A DNA stretch of 64,000 nucleotides, taken from Meandrina meandrites (taxonomy: Eukaryota > Cnidaria > Anthozoa > Scleractinia > Meandrinidae). The stretch covers positions 13,797,840 to 13,861,839 of the forward strand of contig OY855915.1 in NCBI GenBank assembly GCA_963693305.1. Reading direction: 5' to 3'. The notes under the pieces were generated by a model. It was not told the origin of the DNA and ran no database searches. It saw nothing but the letters and a program-made list of their open reading frames with translations. The position numbers and the translations under genes were made by a program. This document shows, piece after piece, positions 33,801 to 44,879 of this stretch (positions within the stretch are counted from its first letter, which is position 1; each line of letters begins with the position of its first letter).

Positions 33801-33882
33801 TTTTTGTGGCACATCCGCTCGCTCGATAGGCTTGGGGTCACGCGCTTTGTTTACTTCCATGTTTGCGTTATTTTCTCACGCA

Positions 33883-34058
33883 CATATAAACTACTGGGTT
33901 CTGGCGCATCGAGTAGAACAAAAGCTTATTGATATCTAACAAAGCTTTTTCTCAAGAAACGAGGCGAGCATGGGAGACGAGTTTCTTGAGAAAACAGGTT
34001 TGTTAGATATCATGAAGCTTTTGTTCTACTCGATGCGCCAGAACTAGTAGTTTATATG
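33883..34058. repeat. 176 bp near-perfect hairpin (78 bp arms)
   Basis: Left arm 33883-33960, 20 bp centre, right arm 33981-34058. The arms start catataaactact and differ at only a handful of positions. Both outer ends lie in ordinary AT-rich sequence and no target duplication is obvious. It may be a foldback MITE; if transcribed from either strand it would form a long double-stranded hairpin. Confidence 0.9.
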
Positions 34059-34959
34059 TTTGTTCTGGAGATATTGTTATATCTTCCTGTTTCAATCAGG
34101 AGTTTGTGATTACTTATTCTGAGTTTCACAAGCGTTTTTCGATTAGGATTTTTTCTAGTCAAATCTAAATAGGGCGAAGGTGTATAACTGGAAAAAGAAG
34201 GCGGGGGATGGGGAGGGGTCAAGTAGATTTCTGCACGCATAGTCAATAAGTCAATAAAGGAAGTGGGTAAGGGGGTGGGGGAGGGTCAGCAAAAAATGTG
34301 CTGGCTTGCAGCCTACGTTACAGCAGCCATGCAGATGGACATGAAAAAAGTGTTTTCCTCCGCTTGGAAATTATTATGCAAATTCTGCGAAAAAGGTTTG
34401 TCTTATCCACCAACATGGCCGCCTTGTCACGTGGTTCCAAACCATCAATTAGCAGGCGCAGTTTTGAAATTGAGGTTTGCACAACCTCGTTTGCACAACC
34501 TCCTTCCAGTCTCTCTCAGGGAAGAGGACCCTGGGAACGAGGTTGGAGGTTTGCTCAATCTTTATTTTGTCTTTCTTAAGAGGCCTACTCGTTATGTAAT
34601 ATGAAATGAAATGAACTGTACCCGCTATAAATTCCAAAAACAAAACACACGTTCTACCCACAAAACTCTGGACAATTTTATTTATCATTTGCCACAAAAA
34701 TAAGCTATTTAGTATTAATGTTAAAAATCTATTGCCATTTCTTCTCTTTTCGTCTTTCTGTTTAAATACCTTAAAACAACAGAAATACTGTTTAAAAAGA
34801 TAAAGGTTTTAGTTTTTAAAAAAGTGGTGCTGAGAAAATTATCAACTAAAAGTTGAAGGTAAATTAACCGCTGAAGTGAATTTGATTTCAAACGTGAGCA
34901 CCTCGTCGAAATAGATTTGCTGTTTAGATGCTATGTCAAGTTTTACCTTCAAATCAAAA
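34059..34959. other. Intergenic with repeat fragments
   Basis: Near 34440-34550 the phrases gcacaacctcgtttgcacaa and ccctgggaacgaggttgg look like an end fragment of a dispersed inverted-repeat element. A YY1-type motif (acatggccgcc) lies near 34410. Frames here are not genes. Confidence 0.4.
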
Positions 34960-35405
34960 GAAACTTCCAAATAATAGTTTGCTCGGTTGAAAAACACCAA
35001 AGAAGTAATAATAAACCAAACACGAACGAGGGTGGTTAAGATTGGGAAAGATTTAGACGGATTACGAACGAAGAACTTGAAAAGTTATGTAGGGCTATTA
35101 TGCGTTACACAGAAATTCGTTCACAGAGAAGGAAACCTCAAAATAATAGCTCACTAAGGTAGAAAAACATCAAAGAAGAAATAATAAACCAAAGAGGAAC
35201 AAGGATGGTTAAGATTGGGAAAGATTGAGACGGATTACGAATGAAGAACTTGAAAAGTGATATAGGGTTATTATGCGTTACACAGAAATGCTTTCACACA
35301 GAAGGAAACCTCAAAATAATAGTTTACTAAGCTGAAAAAACATCAAAGAAGAAATAATAAACCAAAAAGGGATAAGGATGGTTAAGATTGGGAAAGAAAA
35401 GTGAT
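34960..35405. repeat. ~173 bp tandem repeat, 2.4 copies
   Basis: Units start near 34990, 35164 and 35336 with aacatcaaagaagaaataat and share ggatggttaagattgggaaa and ttatgcgttacacagaaat. Purine-rich on the plus strand, it leads straight into the strand-switching tract at 35440. Confidence 0.8.
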
Positions 35406-35439
35406 AAGGGGTTTATTATGGATTCGAGATAAAACTGGA

Positions 35440-35904
35440 CAAAAAAAAAACAAGAGAAAAGGCGAGAAATAGTCAGGAAAAAAATAACCTCCAGAAAAAA
35501 GAGGAAAAAAAATTCATGTAAACACCGGGGAGAAAGTAAACAATGTCGAGTTTAGAATTTAATTAAAATTTTCGGAAAAAAGGCGCAAAAACAAGAGGAG
35601 AAAAAAGACGAGAAAGAGTCGAGAAAAAAACTTTTTCTCACCTTTTTTGACATTTTTCTCGATGTTTTTCGATTATTGTTCTATTTTTTTCGAATTTTCT
35701 CTCAATTATTTTCCGACAGTTTCACGAATATCTTCTGACGTTTTTATCGATTTTTCTGACGATTTCACCAAATTCTCCCTGCCTTTTTTTCTCAAATTTT
35801 TTTCCGACTTTTTTCTGGAACTTACTTTTTCCCAGTTTTTTTCACACCTATTTTTCTGGAGTATTTGTTACTTTTCTCTGACTTTCCTATTTTCCTCACA
35901 CCAT
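35440..35904. repeat. Purine/pyrimidine tract, second locus
   Basis: A purine block (about 35440-35630, aaacaagagaaaaggcgaga) followed by a pyrimidine block (about 35635-35900, tttttctcgatgtttttcga). It is the same family as 18480-20216. The Phe-rich frame 35647-35955 is compositional. Confidence 0.8.
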
Positions 35905-36066
35905 CCCCGGTCGGGCTGCCTTAGGACGCCACTCCCGCTCTCCGAGAGTCTGTAGACGCGGGCGGGCGGGCGGCCGTACGCACCAAATTTTCTCGGCCTC
36001 ATGGGTTTACCAAAAATTCTTACCCATGGTGCTCTGCTAGCGCTTCGCGCGAAGGAGCTCTGCTAT
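35905..36066. repeat. GC-rich island with hairpin
   Basis: Unlike its surroundings this 160 bp is GC-rich (gacgcgggcgggcgggcgg near 35955). It ends in an imperfect inverted repeat around gcttcgcgcgaagg with gagctctgct on one side and tgctctgctag on the other. It sits exactly between the tract and the minisatellite at this locus and is absent at the 18-21 kb locus. Probably a fragment of a separate dispersed repeat. Confidence 0.5.
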
Positions 36067-38460
36067 AAACTTAGGCTAACGAAGTTAAACGGAGGCAAAC
36101 GACGATAAACGTAGGTAAACGATGTTAGACGTAGCCAAACGAGGATAAACGTAGGCAAACGAAGTTAAGGGTAGACAAACGATGTTAAACTTGGGTAAAC
36201 GAAGTTAAACGCAGGCAAACGACGATAAAGGTAGGTAAAAGAACTTAAACATAGTCAAACGAGGATAAACGTAGGCAAACGAAGTAAAACAAAGGCAAAC
36301 GAAGTTAAGGGCCGTAGGGAAACAAAGTTAAATGTAGGCAAACGAAGTTAAAGTCCGTAAGGAAACGAAATTAAACGTAGGCAAACGAATACAAAGGTAG
36401 GCGAACGAAGTTAAACGTACACAAACAAAGTTAAAGGTAGGCAATCAACGATGAACACAGGCAAACGAAGTTGAACGTAGAGAAACGAAGTTCAACGAAG
36501 TTAAACGTAGACAAACGAGGTTAAACGTAGAGACACGAACTTAAATGTAGGCAAACCAGGATAAACAAAAGCAAACGAAGTTAAAGGTAAAAAACAATGA
36601 TAAACTAAAGTAAACGAAGTTAAACGTAGGCCAACGAAGTTCAAGGTAGTCAAACGATGTTAAACTTGGGACAAATGAAGTTAAACGCAGCCAAACGACG
36701 ATAAACGTAGGTAAACGAACTTAACCGTAGCCAAACGAGAAACGTAGGCAAACGAAGTTAAACGAAGGCAAACGAATTTAAACTTCGGCACATGAAGGTA
36801 AACGTTGGTAAACGAAGTTAAACGTTGGCAAACGTTTTCCTTCGTTTAGCTTCGTTTGCCTACGTTTAACTTTGTTTTCCTCCGTTTATCGTCGTTTGCT
36901 TACGTTTAACTTCGTTTGCCTATGTTTTACTTCCTTTGCGTACGTTTTTTTACAACAAAGTTAACGTAGGCAAACAACGATAAACGTAGGCAAACGAAGT
37001 TAAACGTAGGCAAACAACGATAAACGTAGGCAAACGAAGTTAAACGTAGGCAAACGAGAACAAACGTAGGCGAACGAAGTTAAAGGTAGTCAAACAATGT
37101 TAAACGCAGGCAAACGAAGTTAACTGCAGGAAAACGACGATAAACGTAGGTAAACGAAACTAAACGTAGCCAAACGAGCATAAACGTAGGCAAACGAAGT
37201 TAAACGAAGGCAAACAAAGTTAATTGAAGCCAAACGAAGTTAAACTTCGGCAAATGAAGGTAAACATAGGTAAGCGAAGTTAAACGTTGGCAAACGAAGT
37301 AAACGTAGGCAAAGGACGATAAAAGTTTTTTTACAATAAAGTTAACGTAGGCAAACCACGATAAACGTAGGCAAAAGAAGTTAAACGTAGCGAAACGAAG
37401 TTAAAGGCCGTAGGCAAAGGAATTTTATCGCAAAAAAAGAAGTTAAACTTAGGCGAATGAAATTAAACGTACACAAACCAAGTTAAAGGTAGGCAAACGA
37501 AGTTAAACGTAGGCAAACGACAATAAACGTAGCCAAAGGAAGTTGAACGTAGGTAAACGAAGTTAAACGTGGAGACGCGAAGTTAAACGAAGCAATGAAA
37601 GGTGAACGTAGAGAATCGAAGATAAACGAAGTTAAACGTAGGCAAACGAAGTTAAAGGTAGAAAAGCATTGAAAAACTTAGGTAAACGAAGTTAAACGTA
37701 GGTAAACGACGATATACGAGGTTAAACGAAGGCAAACGAAGTTAAAGGTAGACAAACGATGTTAAACTTAGGCAAACGAAGTTAAACGTAGGCAAACGAC
37801 GATAAAGGTAAACGAACTTAAAGATAGCAAAACAAGGATAAACGTAGGCAAACGAAGTTAAACAAAGGCAAGCGAAATTAAACTTCGGCAAATAAAGGTA
37901 AACCGTAGGTAAACGAAGTTAAACGTTTGCAAGCGAGGAAAAGGTAGGCAAAGGACGATAAACGTAGGAAAACGAAGATGAACGTAGCAAACGTTCTCCT
38001 TCGCTGAACTTCGTTTTCCCACGTTTATCTTCGTTTCCCTACGTTTAACTTCGTTTGCCTACGATTAACTTCGTTTACCTACCCTTAACTTCGTTTTCCA
38101 CCGTTTATCATCGTTTGCCTGCCTTTAAGTTTGGTTCCCTACATTTAAGTTCGTTTGGCCACATTTAACTTCGTTTGTCTACGTTTATGATCGTTTGCCT
38201 ACGCTAAACTTTGTTTGCCTACGTTTCACTCAGTTTTCCTACGTTTAACTTCGTTTGCCTACGTTTCAATTCGTTTCCCTACGTTTAACTTCGTTTTGCT
38301 ACGTTTATCGTCATTTGCCAACGTTTAATTTCGTTCGCCTACGTTTTCCTACGTTTATCGTCGTTTGCTTACGTTTAACTTCGTTTGCCTACTTTTTTTA
38401 CAAGGAATTTAACGTGGGCAAACAACGATAAACGTAGGCAAACGAAGTTAAACGTGCCAG
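36067..38460. repeat. Diverged aaacgtaggcaaacgaag minisatellite with inversions
   Basis: The same 10/20 bp unit as at 20217 but more diverged (gttaaacgtaggcaaacgaa consensus). Orientation switches twice: forward 36067-36835, reverse 36836-36950, forward 36955-37995, reverse 37996-38395, then a short forward stretch to 38455. The switch points near 36835 and 37995 each form a short palindrome of the unit. Both inverted blocks end in a tttttttaca run. Confidence 0.9.
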
Positions 38461-38539
38461 GGCGGTACGAAGGGAAAACTTGTTCTGCGTTGACAAACTG
38501 CCCTTGGTCTAGGAGAATGGGTGATAATAAATCAGTCTG

Positions 38540-39125
38540 AAAAAATCGGAAAACTGCACTTTATAAATAAACGCCGGCCCCGATTTAACGCCGGCTTCAA
38601 ATAAACGCCGGGTCCACAAGGCGAATTTTGAAATAAACGCTGGGGGCGTTTAATTGAGAAAATACGGTACTATGGTTATTGCTTCAAACTGCAATTGTAT
38701 CTGCTATTAATGGTAGCTGGATATATCAAAAAGTTAGAATTTTATTTCCCTTTTTTATTTGGGGGGGGGGGGGGGGGGTTACCTCAAGAAATTAGTATTA
38801 TTAGGTGGACAAGAGTAAAATATTTCTGATCGAGAGGGGGTCATAAGATATTTCAGAGACTACATATGAAATTCCACTAGCTCCCCCTATCCAATAAAAA
38901 AGGAACGCCCCCTTAAAATATCATATTGAAATATGAGGCCTTTTGTCCAGGAAATGGGGCTAAGTAAATTTTTGGCCTTGTTGCATTCTTAATACCCCCT
39001 CCCCCCCCCCCCCCCCCCCCCACCCCTGTGCCAGACTGATAATTATTGCACAGTCCCGAACTAAGACGCTAACTAAACAGGCAATTAATGTGATTAAAAA
39101 GGAAACACTGAATAGGAGGTCATTG
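38540..39125. repeat. Dispersed repeat, copy 2, with aataaacgcc motifs
   Basis: 38665-39120 matches 16265-16720 (see there). Just upstream, 38560-38665 has four aataaacgcc/gcgttta phrases ending in gagaaaatacggta, a pattern seen at the ends of non-autonomous elements such as the MITE at 62487. Contains an 18-base G run (38761-38778) and a 21-base C run (39001-39021). Confidence 0.65.
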
Positions 39126-39709
39126 TTAAAATAACCCTAACAAAAAAACATCCGTTACGTGTCTGTTACAAAAACCCGAACTCTAAACCCGTCCGTTACG
39201 CATCTGTTACGATAACGCTTACCCTTAACCCGTCCGTTACGTGTCTGTTACAAAAACCCTAACTCTTAACCCGTCCGTTACGCGTCTGTTACAGAAACCC
39301 TAACTCTCAACCCGTCCGCTACGCGTGTTACAATTAACCCTAACTCTTAACCCGTCCGTTACGCGTGTTACAATAAACCTAACTCTCAACCCGTCCGTTG
39401 CGCGTGTTACAATAACCCTAACTCTTAACCCGTCCGTTACGTGTCTGTTACAATAACCCTAACTCTTAACCCGTCCGTTACGCGTGTTACAATAACCCTA
39501 ACTCTTAGCCCGTCCGTTACGCGTATGTTAAAATAACCCTAACTCTTAACCCGTCCGTTACGCGTGTTACAATAACCCTAACTCTTAACCCGTCCGTTAC
39601 GCGGATGTTAAAATAACCCTAACTCTTAACCCGTCCGTTACGCGTGTTACAATAACCCTAACTCTTAACCCGTCCGTTACGTGTCTGTTACAATAACCCT
39701 AACTCTTAA

Positions 39710-40258
39710 GGTGGCTCGACTGGTTTTAACAGGGGCAACGCCGCTGAAGTTTGAGAACTAACCAGATCGCCATTAACAATGCCATCAGCTGAATTAGGTA
39801 AAGATGGAAAGTTGTTATGGCTAGTGTTATTTTGACATCGGAGTTGTCATAGCAACGTAATGACGTCATCATGTTTATCAATTTCGTTCGTATTGCTCGG
39901 CACCAGGAGATTTTTTCGCAAATCGCTCAAGGGAGCATGTACCTCATACACCTGTCTCAATGTTGGCAAAGTTTGAACAAATTCTGTAAGAGCGTTATCG
40001 AAATTTTTGGGGATGAAGTTTTGAGGGTTGTAAATACAGTAAAAGACATACTATGGAGATAATTGGGTAATATCTAAAGAACACGACGCGCTTTGGGAAT
40101 GTAGTTTCATCTCATAGTAGTTTCATGCCATTTAATATTGTGTATACAAAATTATGGGGATCGCCACGACCGTTTTTTTTCGATGGCATTGTTAATGACG
40201 ATCTGGTTAGTTCTCAAACTTGAGCGGTGTTGCCCCTAAAAAATCCAGTCGAGCCACC
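39710..40258. mobile_element. TTAA-flanked MITE (549 bp) with 77 bp inverted ends
   Basis: Left end 39710-39786 and right end 40182-40258 are inverted copies (ggtggctcgactgg ...) with few mismatches. It is flanked by TTAA at 39706-39709 and 40259-40262; the minisatellite itself shows the empty site (ctcttaacccg), so the TTAA duplication is demonstrated and not just assumed. TTAA targets are typical of piggyBac and Kolobok elements; the ggtggc end does not match the usual piggyBac ccc start, so the family is open. No transposase; the 63-codon frame inside is not convincing. Confidence 0.9.
39843..39868. promoter_or_regulatory. X-box-like palindrome and CRE inside the MITE
   Basis: gttgtcatagcaac (39843-39856), close to the RFX X-box, is followed 4 bp later by a perfect CRE tgacgtca (39861-39868). 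The same pair in looser form (gttgctatgg then tgacgtca) lies at 59530-59549 before a gene. Confidence 0.45.
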
Positions 40259-40385
40259 TTAAACCGTCCGTTACGTGTCTGTTACAAAAACCCTAACTCT
40301 TAACCCGTCCGTTACCCGTATGTTACAAGAACCCTAACTCTTAACTCGTCCGTTACGGGTCTGTTACAATAACCCTAACCTTAAC

Positions 40386-40869
40386 ACAACCTGGTTCGTT
40401 GTCAGGAGCTGGGCACTGACCGGTATATGAAATCAGTTCAAAATTATACTGCAAACCACCCTATATAATTCGAAGAATAAAAATGGCTCTATATTACTCG
40501 TGCTCACTATTTAAGTGACACTTTTAACAGCATAGACCCTTGTAATAATCCCCTCCCCAATTCTACCATAAATTTGTTAAAAAATTGTAGCGGGGAGCAT
40601 GTCCCAGGGGCAAGTTGCAGCGACACGTCCTATTGTCTGGCTGATTACTTTAAGCTCGTGCAACACAAATTTTGCAGCAAATTTGATCCTGGAACTCGTT
40701 AAACTTTGTGGGACGTGTCGCAGGGAAGAAATGTTGCAGAGATGCAATGTCCCATCGTGTAGATGGTTGTGCAACATGTCCCTACAAAATAATTAAATCA
40801 TGATGGCGACGGTGACGGCGACGCAGACTGCAAACAATCGGTCTAGTTTGACACAAGAAATTAAAGTTA
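40386..40869. other. Unassigned, with inverted gcagcgacacgtcc phrases
   Basis: Around 40595-40785 the phrases gcagcgacacgtcc and ggacgtgtcgcagg are inverted copies about 85 bp apart, with further gcaacatgtccc pieces. It is probably a dispersed foldback repeat. Frames on both strands here are its by-products. Confidence 0.4.
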
Positions 40870-41165
40870 AGTTTTAAAACAGAAATATAGTCGGGAATAT
40901 AGTCGGGAAAACTCAGAACAAATGGGAAAAATCGAGAAAAAAGTACAGAAAAGGGTCAGACAATGGTCGATAAAAAGTCGTGAAAATGGAAAAACTTCGG
41001 ATAAAATTCAACAAAAAACGCGGGAAAAAGGTCGGAAAATAGTGCAGAAAAACTTCGCGAAAAGTTGGAAAGTCGGGAAACAAGTCGGAAAAGAGATTAC
41101 GAAAAAGTCGGTAAAATAAGAGAAATAACACAGGGAAAAAGTCGGCAAAAAATCGAGAACGAAAA
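40870..41165. repeat. Purine tract, third locus (no minisatellite attached)
   Basis: Purine-rich gtcgggaaaa/gtcggaaaa units on the plus strand, the same family as 18480 and 35440, ending with a short pyrimidine switch (ttcttttttacttttttctt near 41170). Confidence 0.75.
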
Positions 41166-42515
41166 GTGGACTTCTTTTTTACTTTTTTCTTGACTGTTTC
41201 CTTGACTAAATCAATCGATCTGTGACCCTAGTAACCCTTTCTTCATAGGAAATGTCTGCTTGTGTGTGCCCTAAGGGTAAGGGAAATCTCAAAGGAAAGT
41301 AACATGTGTTGTTTTGGAAAATACCTAAACCCCCCACCATGAAAGGTTTTTGGTCAGCTTATCAATATCTGTCTGATCTTCCTGCATCGTGTATGCTACA
41401 CGGTTTTATATACCATGCCACAGAAAATACAGCTAATCAGAATACACAAAAGCTGTCGTATATTTGACTGTATTAAACTTAACCTTCCCATCGTATGCTG
41501 TAATTTTTTCCCGACAACATTTTGTGAGCGTATTTTCAATTGCATGCCATAAAACAATTATGCGAAACTTTTGCGTAGCATGCCATGGAACATCCCACTT
41601 GTCACCTGTATTTTCTTCTTTCGCCTAAAAGATTGTGTGTATATGGAGAGAATACAAGTGACTCGTGGGATATTCCACAGTCATCCAAAGATGTTATCAT
41701 TAGACACGTCCTGTGTCCTTACATTGAATGAAGAAATTAATTAATAATCTGCTTGTCCATTTATGTCTGTGTCTGTAACTTTGTGCAAACTCTACGACTG
41801 GTTTTAATCCTGAAAAGGCAAATAACAACACATTAAATTTTGCCATAAAAATGATGATGGTAAGGAAGTGTGGATGATGTTACATTACTTTAATGTTGTT
41901 CAATATGGAACACACAAATAGTTATGTAAAAGAAGGAGGGTTCCCGGTCCCCCGTGGCAAATATAAAGATCTCGCCTCAGACCTTGCCACGTATTAGCTG
42001 CTCTAAAAGGCAGGGGTTTCATGAAGGCACCACCTTCACTCATTGTTGCCGGGCAAAAGGAAACGAAGTTGCCTTGTCCATCACTACAGACTGATTACAC
42101 TAACATTATTGCCACGATTAACAAATTGATATCTAGAATGGAGAGAGATTGACTTAATTATTCTTGACCTAAACTTTATTCCAAATAAGTTTGATGATTA
42201 GTTTTTCTCTTCCTTGAATTAACAGCATCCCTCGTGTATTTTTTGATGTGCTCGCAACACAGGAAATCTGGACAAACTGTGTGTGAAGATTTACATTGTT
42301 GTAGCGAATATATGAGATTTATAGAATGGTTTGTAGAATTGAGTACAATACCAAAAATATGAACAGATACAAGCTGAACAAAAGAAGTTAATCATAGCCG
42401 ATGGGCTGATGTCAATGTTGCGATGGTAACAGGGAGGACAGCTGAGGATGACACATTTTAATTTAAAAAACAACATAATTTAATTCAAGATCTAGCAATT
42501 ATGTATTTTAAGTAA
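41166..42515. other. Intergenic
   Basis: No gene recognised. Short frames lack motifs. Confidence 0.4.
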
Positions 42516-42613
42516 GGGTTATTTTGAGGCAACAAGGGGAAATGTGATTTATTTACCGAGGGTGCAACCCGAGGCCAATAAATCACATATCCCTGAGGTG
42601 CCTAAAAATAACC
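42516..42613. repeat. 98 bp imperfect hairpin
   Basis: ggttattttgaggcaac ... aatgtgatttatt pairs with aataaatcacatat ... gtgcctaaaaataacc. The centre is gggtgcaaccc. Arms of about 47 bp contain several mismatches. A foldback element core. Confidence 0.7.
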
Positions 42614-43528
42614 GGCTTATTTTTTTCACATTGGCAAGGTATCAACTGTGGCGTAAAATGATAAGAAACACGCTTTTCTTTGCTTGTTTTTATATTGATA
42701 CGCTGAAGAAAAACAAATATTTTTCCGGACTCGCAGTAAACAATAGCAAAAAGGTTCCGAAAGTTGCACTGGGGTTTCCATATGGTAAAAATATATAATA
42801 AACAGGTTTTTTTTTCCGTTTTTGATGCGCAACCAAAAAGCCAATATATGCGTTCAAAACAAGCTGCCGAAAGTATGCACTAGGATTTTATTGTATTAAG
42901 CCATATACATATGGATTAATACTGACATTCCAGGTATTTATCTGACTTATTTCATGATATTATTCATGAGAGATTATTATATGAAGCCCCTTTCCAGGAC
43001 GACAAAAGCTGACTAATGAGTACTACATTGTCTTTGTTTTGTTATATTGTTGCCATTGTGCGGTTTTCTCAGAATGGCCCCATCGCGCGCTTTCACGCTT
43101 TCACAAAAATTGTGATTTGTCAACCTTATTTCAAGAACACAAGGTTGTTTGATGGTTTGATAGTTTGTTTTGCTCTGTGCAATGTTCGCAAGGGTTAGTG
43201 TTTTTTTTCTACAGCGTCTTTGTGGCAGTAGGCTGAAAATGTAAGTACAAAGGAATATTTTATGAAGAGTTGAACCAATGAAAGGAACGTGGTCACTGCG
43301 GCCAAAGCTTGTAGACAGATTCAAATTCCAGATAGTTTGAAAGGAACCTTTAAGGAATACCATGTTTTCAAGAATGAGATGCACGTTCTTGAATTCAAAC
43401 AGGATGATGAAGGGGAAATTAGGCAGCAACAAATCTGAGAATGGCATGGCCTAAATTTAACTGAACTTAGAAAATCTGGAGTAATTTTACAATAGCGGTC
43501 CATTCTAAAAGTGCAAGGTTCATTTCCT
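42614..43528. other. Intergenic
   Basis: No gene recognised. Confidence 0.4.
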
Positions 43529-43700
43529 GCCACCCTGGTTTGTGGTGTCACAGTTAGTTTGAATTTCTTAAATAATGAGATAAAAAATTTAAGTCATTTT
43601 GCCACCACGGGCCGTGTTTTCACAGTTAGTTTCAATTTTCATAACTAGTGAGATAAATATTTAATTTCTCCCGCCATCGTGGTCTGTGGTGTCGCAGTTA
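43529..43700. repeat. 72 bp tandem repeat, 2.4 copies
   Basis: Units start at 43529, 43601 and 43673 with gccaccctgg / gccaccacgg / gccatcgtgg and share tttcacagttagttt and gagataaa. Confidence 0.8.
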
Positions 43701-44581
43701 CAGTAAACACCCGCAAATAAATCGCCCCGGCAGATAAGTGGCACCCTGAATTTAGAAACTAAAATTTTGGCAATCAAGATACAGTAGCCCATTCTTTCAA
43801 GATTATGACGTGGACCAGGAGGGCGAGCTTGAAATTAACAATATACAGTAGACCAGAGAATTGTTGAAGGCGAACAAATTTAGCTTGAGACTGAAAAAAC
43901 AAAAATCACAGCATAGTGGAAGATATTTCAAATGATCATCTTCCTGTACTTTTGTATCAACACATAGCACTATCAAAGGAATTTGAACGCAGTTAACGAC
44001 TCCCAGGAACAAAACGAAGCAAAGCATTAATCATTTGCTTAACCGCATTCACCTCAACAGTTTGTTTAACATGCTTGCTCAGGATAGCCATGAACCTCAG
44101 CCAAATTTGCTGTGACATAAAGCCAGGATGTTCTCAAACTGAACCGTACTTATATGCCATTGTGTATGGCATGCAAACTATAAATGAGGAAGATTTAAGG
44201 AATTGTGCTACATGTGAGGCTTACTCTACAAGTGGATCGCTGGTAGAGTGATCCATGATTTTGTACTCGCTAATTTCCTCGCCTGCAAGCAGGCTCTCTG
44301 CAGGAAACCCTGATTGTTTGTATTTCCAGAAACAGTGGTTAGTGACTAGTGATACATACATATCTCACGCATATGTATTTTACTAATTAATACCCTATGT
44401 GTGCTTCACTTCTGCCTGCTATTCTAAGTACCGGAAATAATAAATGAATATTATCATAATAGATATCTCACAATCCTCTGCGTTGTATATATTACCGTGA
44501 TTCCTTCCTTTGTGCACAGTTCTCCTACGACATCACTCGTTGTGTATGCGAAGTTTTTCTGTTTAACTCTGTCACCGTGTC
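43701..44581. other. Intergenic; TATA-like sequence near its right end
   Basis: At 43696-43735 an acagtaaacacccgcaaata phrase resembles ends of MITE-type elements. A perfect short palindrome gcctgcaagcaggc lies near 44281. A TATA-like gtatatatta lies near 44485, about 95 bp before the ATG at 44582. Confidence 0.4.
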
Positions 44582-44803
44582 ATGGCCCAACCCCCTCCCG
44601 TGCAGCGTCCGTTGAGAGTCAGGGCGCAAGATGTTTTGGCTAACGTTCAAGCTGCCCCTGCGGTTCCTGTTCCTCAACACGGTCCACAAGCTGTTCCTGC
44701 TGTCCCTGCACGCGTGGCCGTACCGGATAATGAAGAAGTGGTTAATGCTGACAATGCAAACCAAAACCCGGCACCTCCTGCAGTTCCTGAACCTGCGCTC
44801 GAG
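44582..44803 (+). CDS. Proline-rich candidate first exon
   Basis: The ATG at 44582 (gtgtcatgg context) opens 74 codons, ending in GAG|gtaaaa, a plausible donor in phase 0. The product begins MAQPPPVQRPLRVRAQD and is rich in Ala, Pro and Val with an acidic Asn-rich middle, so it is likely disordered. A TATA-like motif is 95 bp upstream. I recognise no domain. It lies about 1.5 kb before DIRS reverse transcriptase sequence and could be the first exon of that element's gag-like frame, or a host gene start. No matching downstream exon was found: the acceptor-like ttaccag at 46147 gives a stop after six codons in this phase. Confidence 0.4.
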
Positions 44804-44879
44804 GTAAAACCGTGTTTCTTTCTTTCTCATTTTGCTTATGACATATGCCCCACACAAGTGGGCGTGGAGTTTTTAATGT

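Larger units (their letters stand above)
39130..40385. repeat. 39-41 bp minisatellite containing CCCTAA
   Basis: Two blocks (39130-39709, about 15 copies; 40259-40385, about 3 copies) of a unit containing taaccctaactcttaaccc and gtccgttacgcgtgttacaa. Length variants come from cgtgtctgttac versus cgcgtgttac. The array was continuous before the element at 39710-40258 entered it. Each unit contains ccctaa, the complement of the ttaggg telomere hexamer, but not in tandem. Confidence 0.95.

Noticed and set aside
34263..34604. 113-codon frame
   Set aside because: Overlaps dispersed repeat end fragments; no domain and two overlapping frames are equally open.
39871..40062. 63-codon frame inside the TTAA element
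   Set aside because: Too short for a transposase and without motifs; the element looks non-autonomous.
39130..40385. True telomere
   Set aside because: ccctaa occurs once per 39-41 bp unit and not as a tandem hexamer, and sequence continues on both sides.
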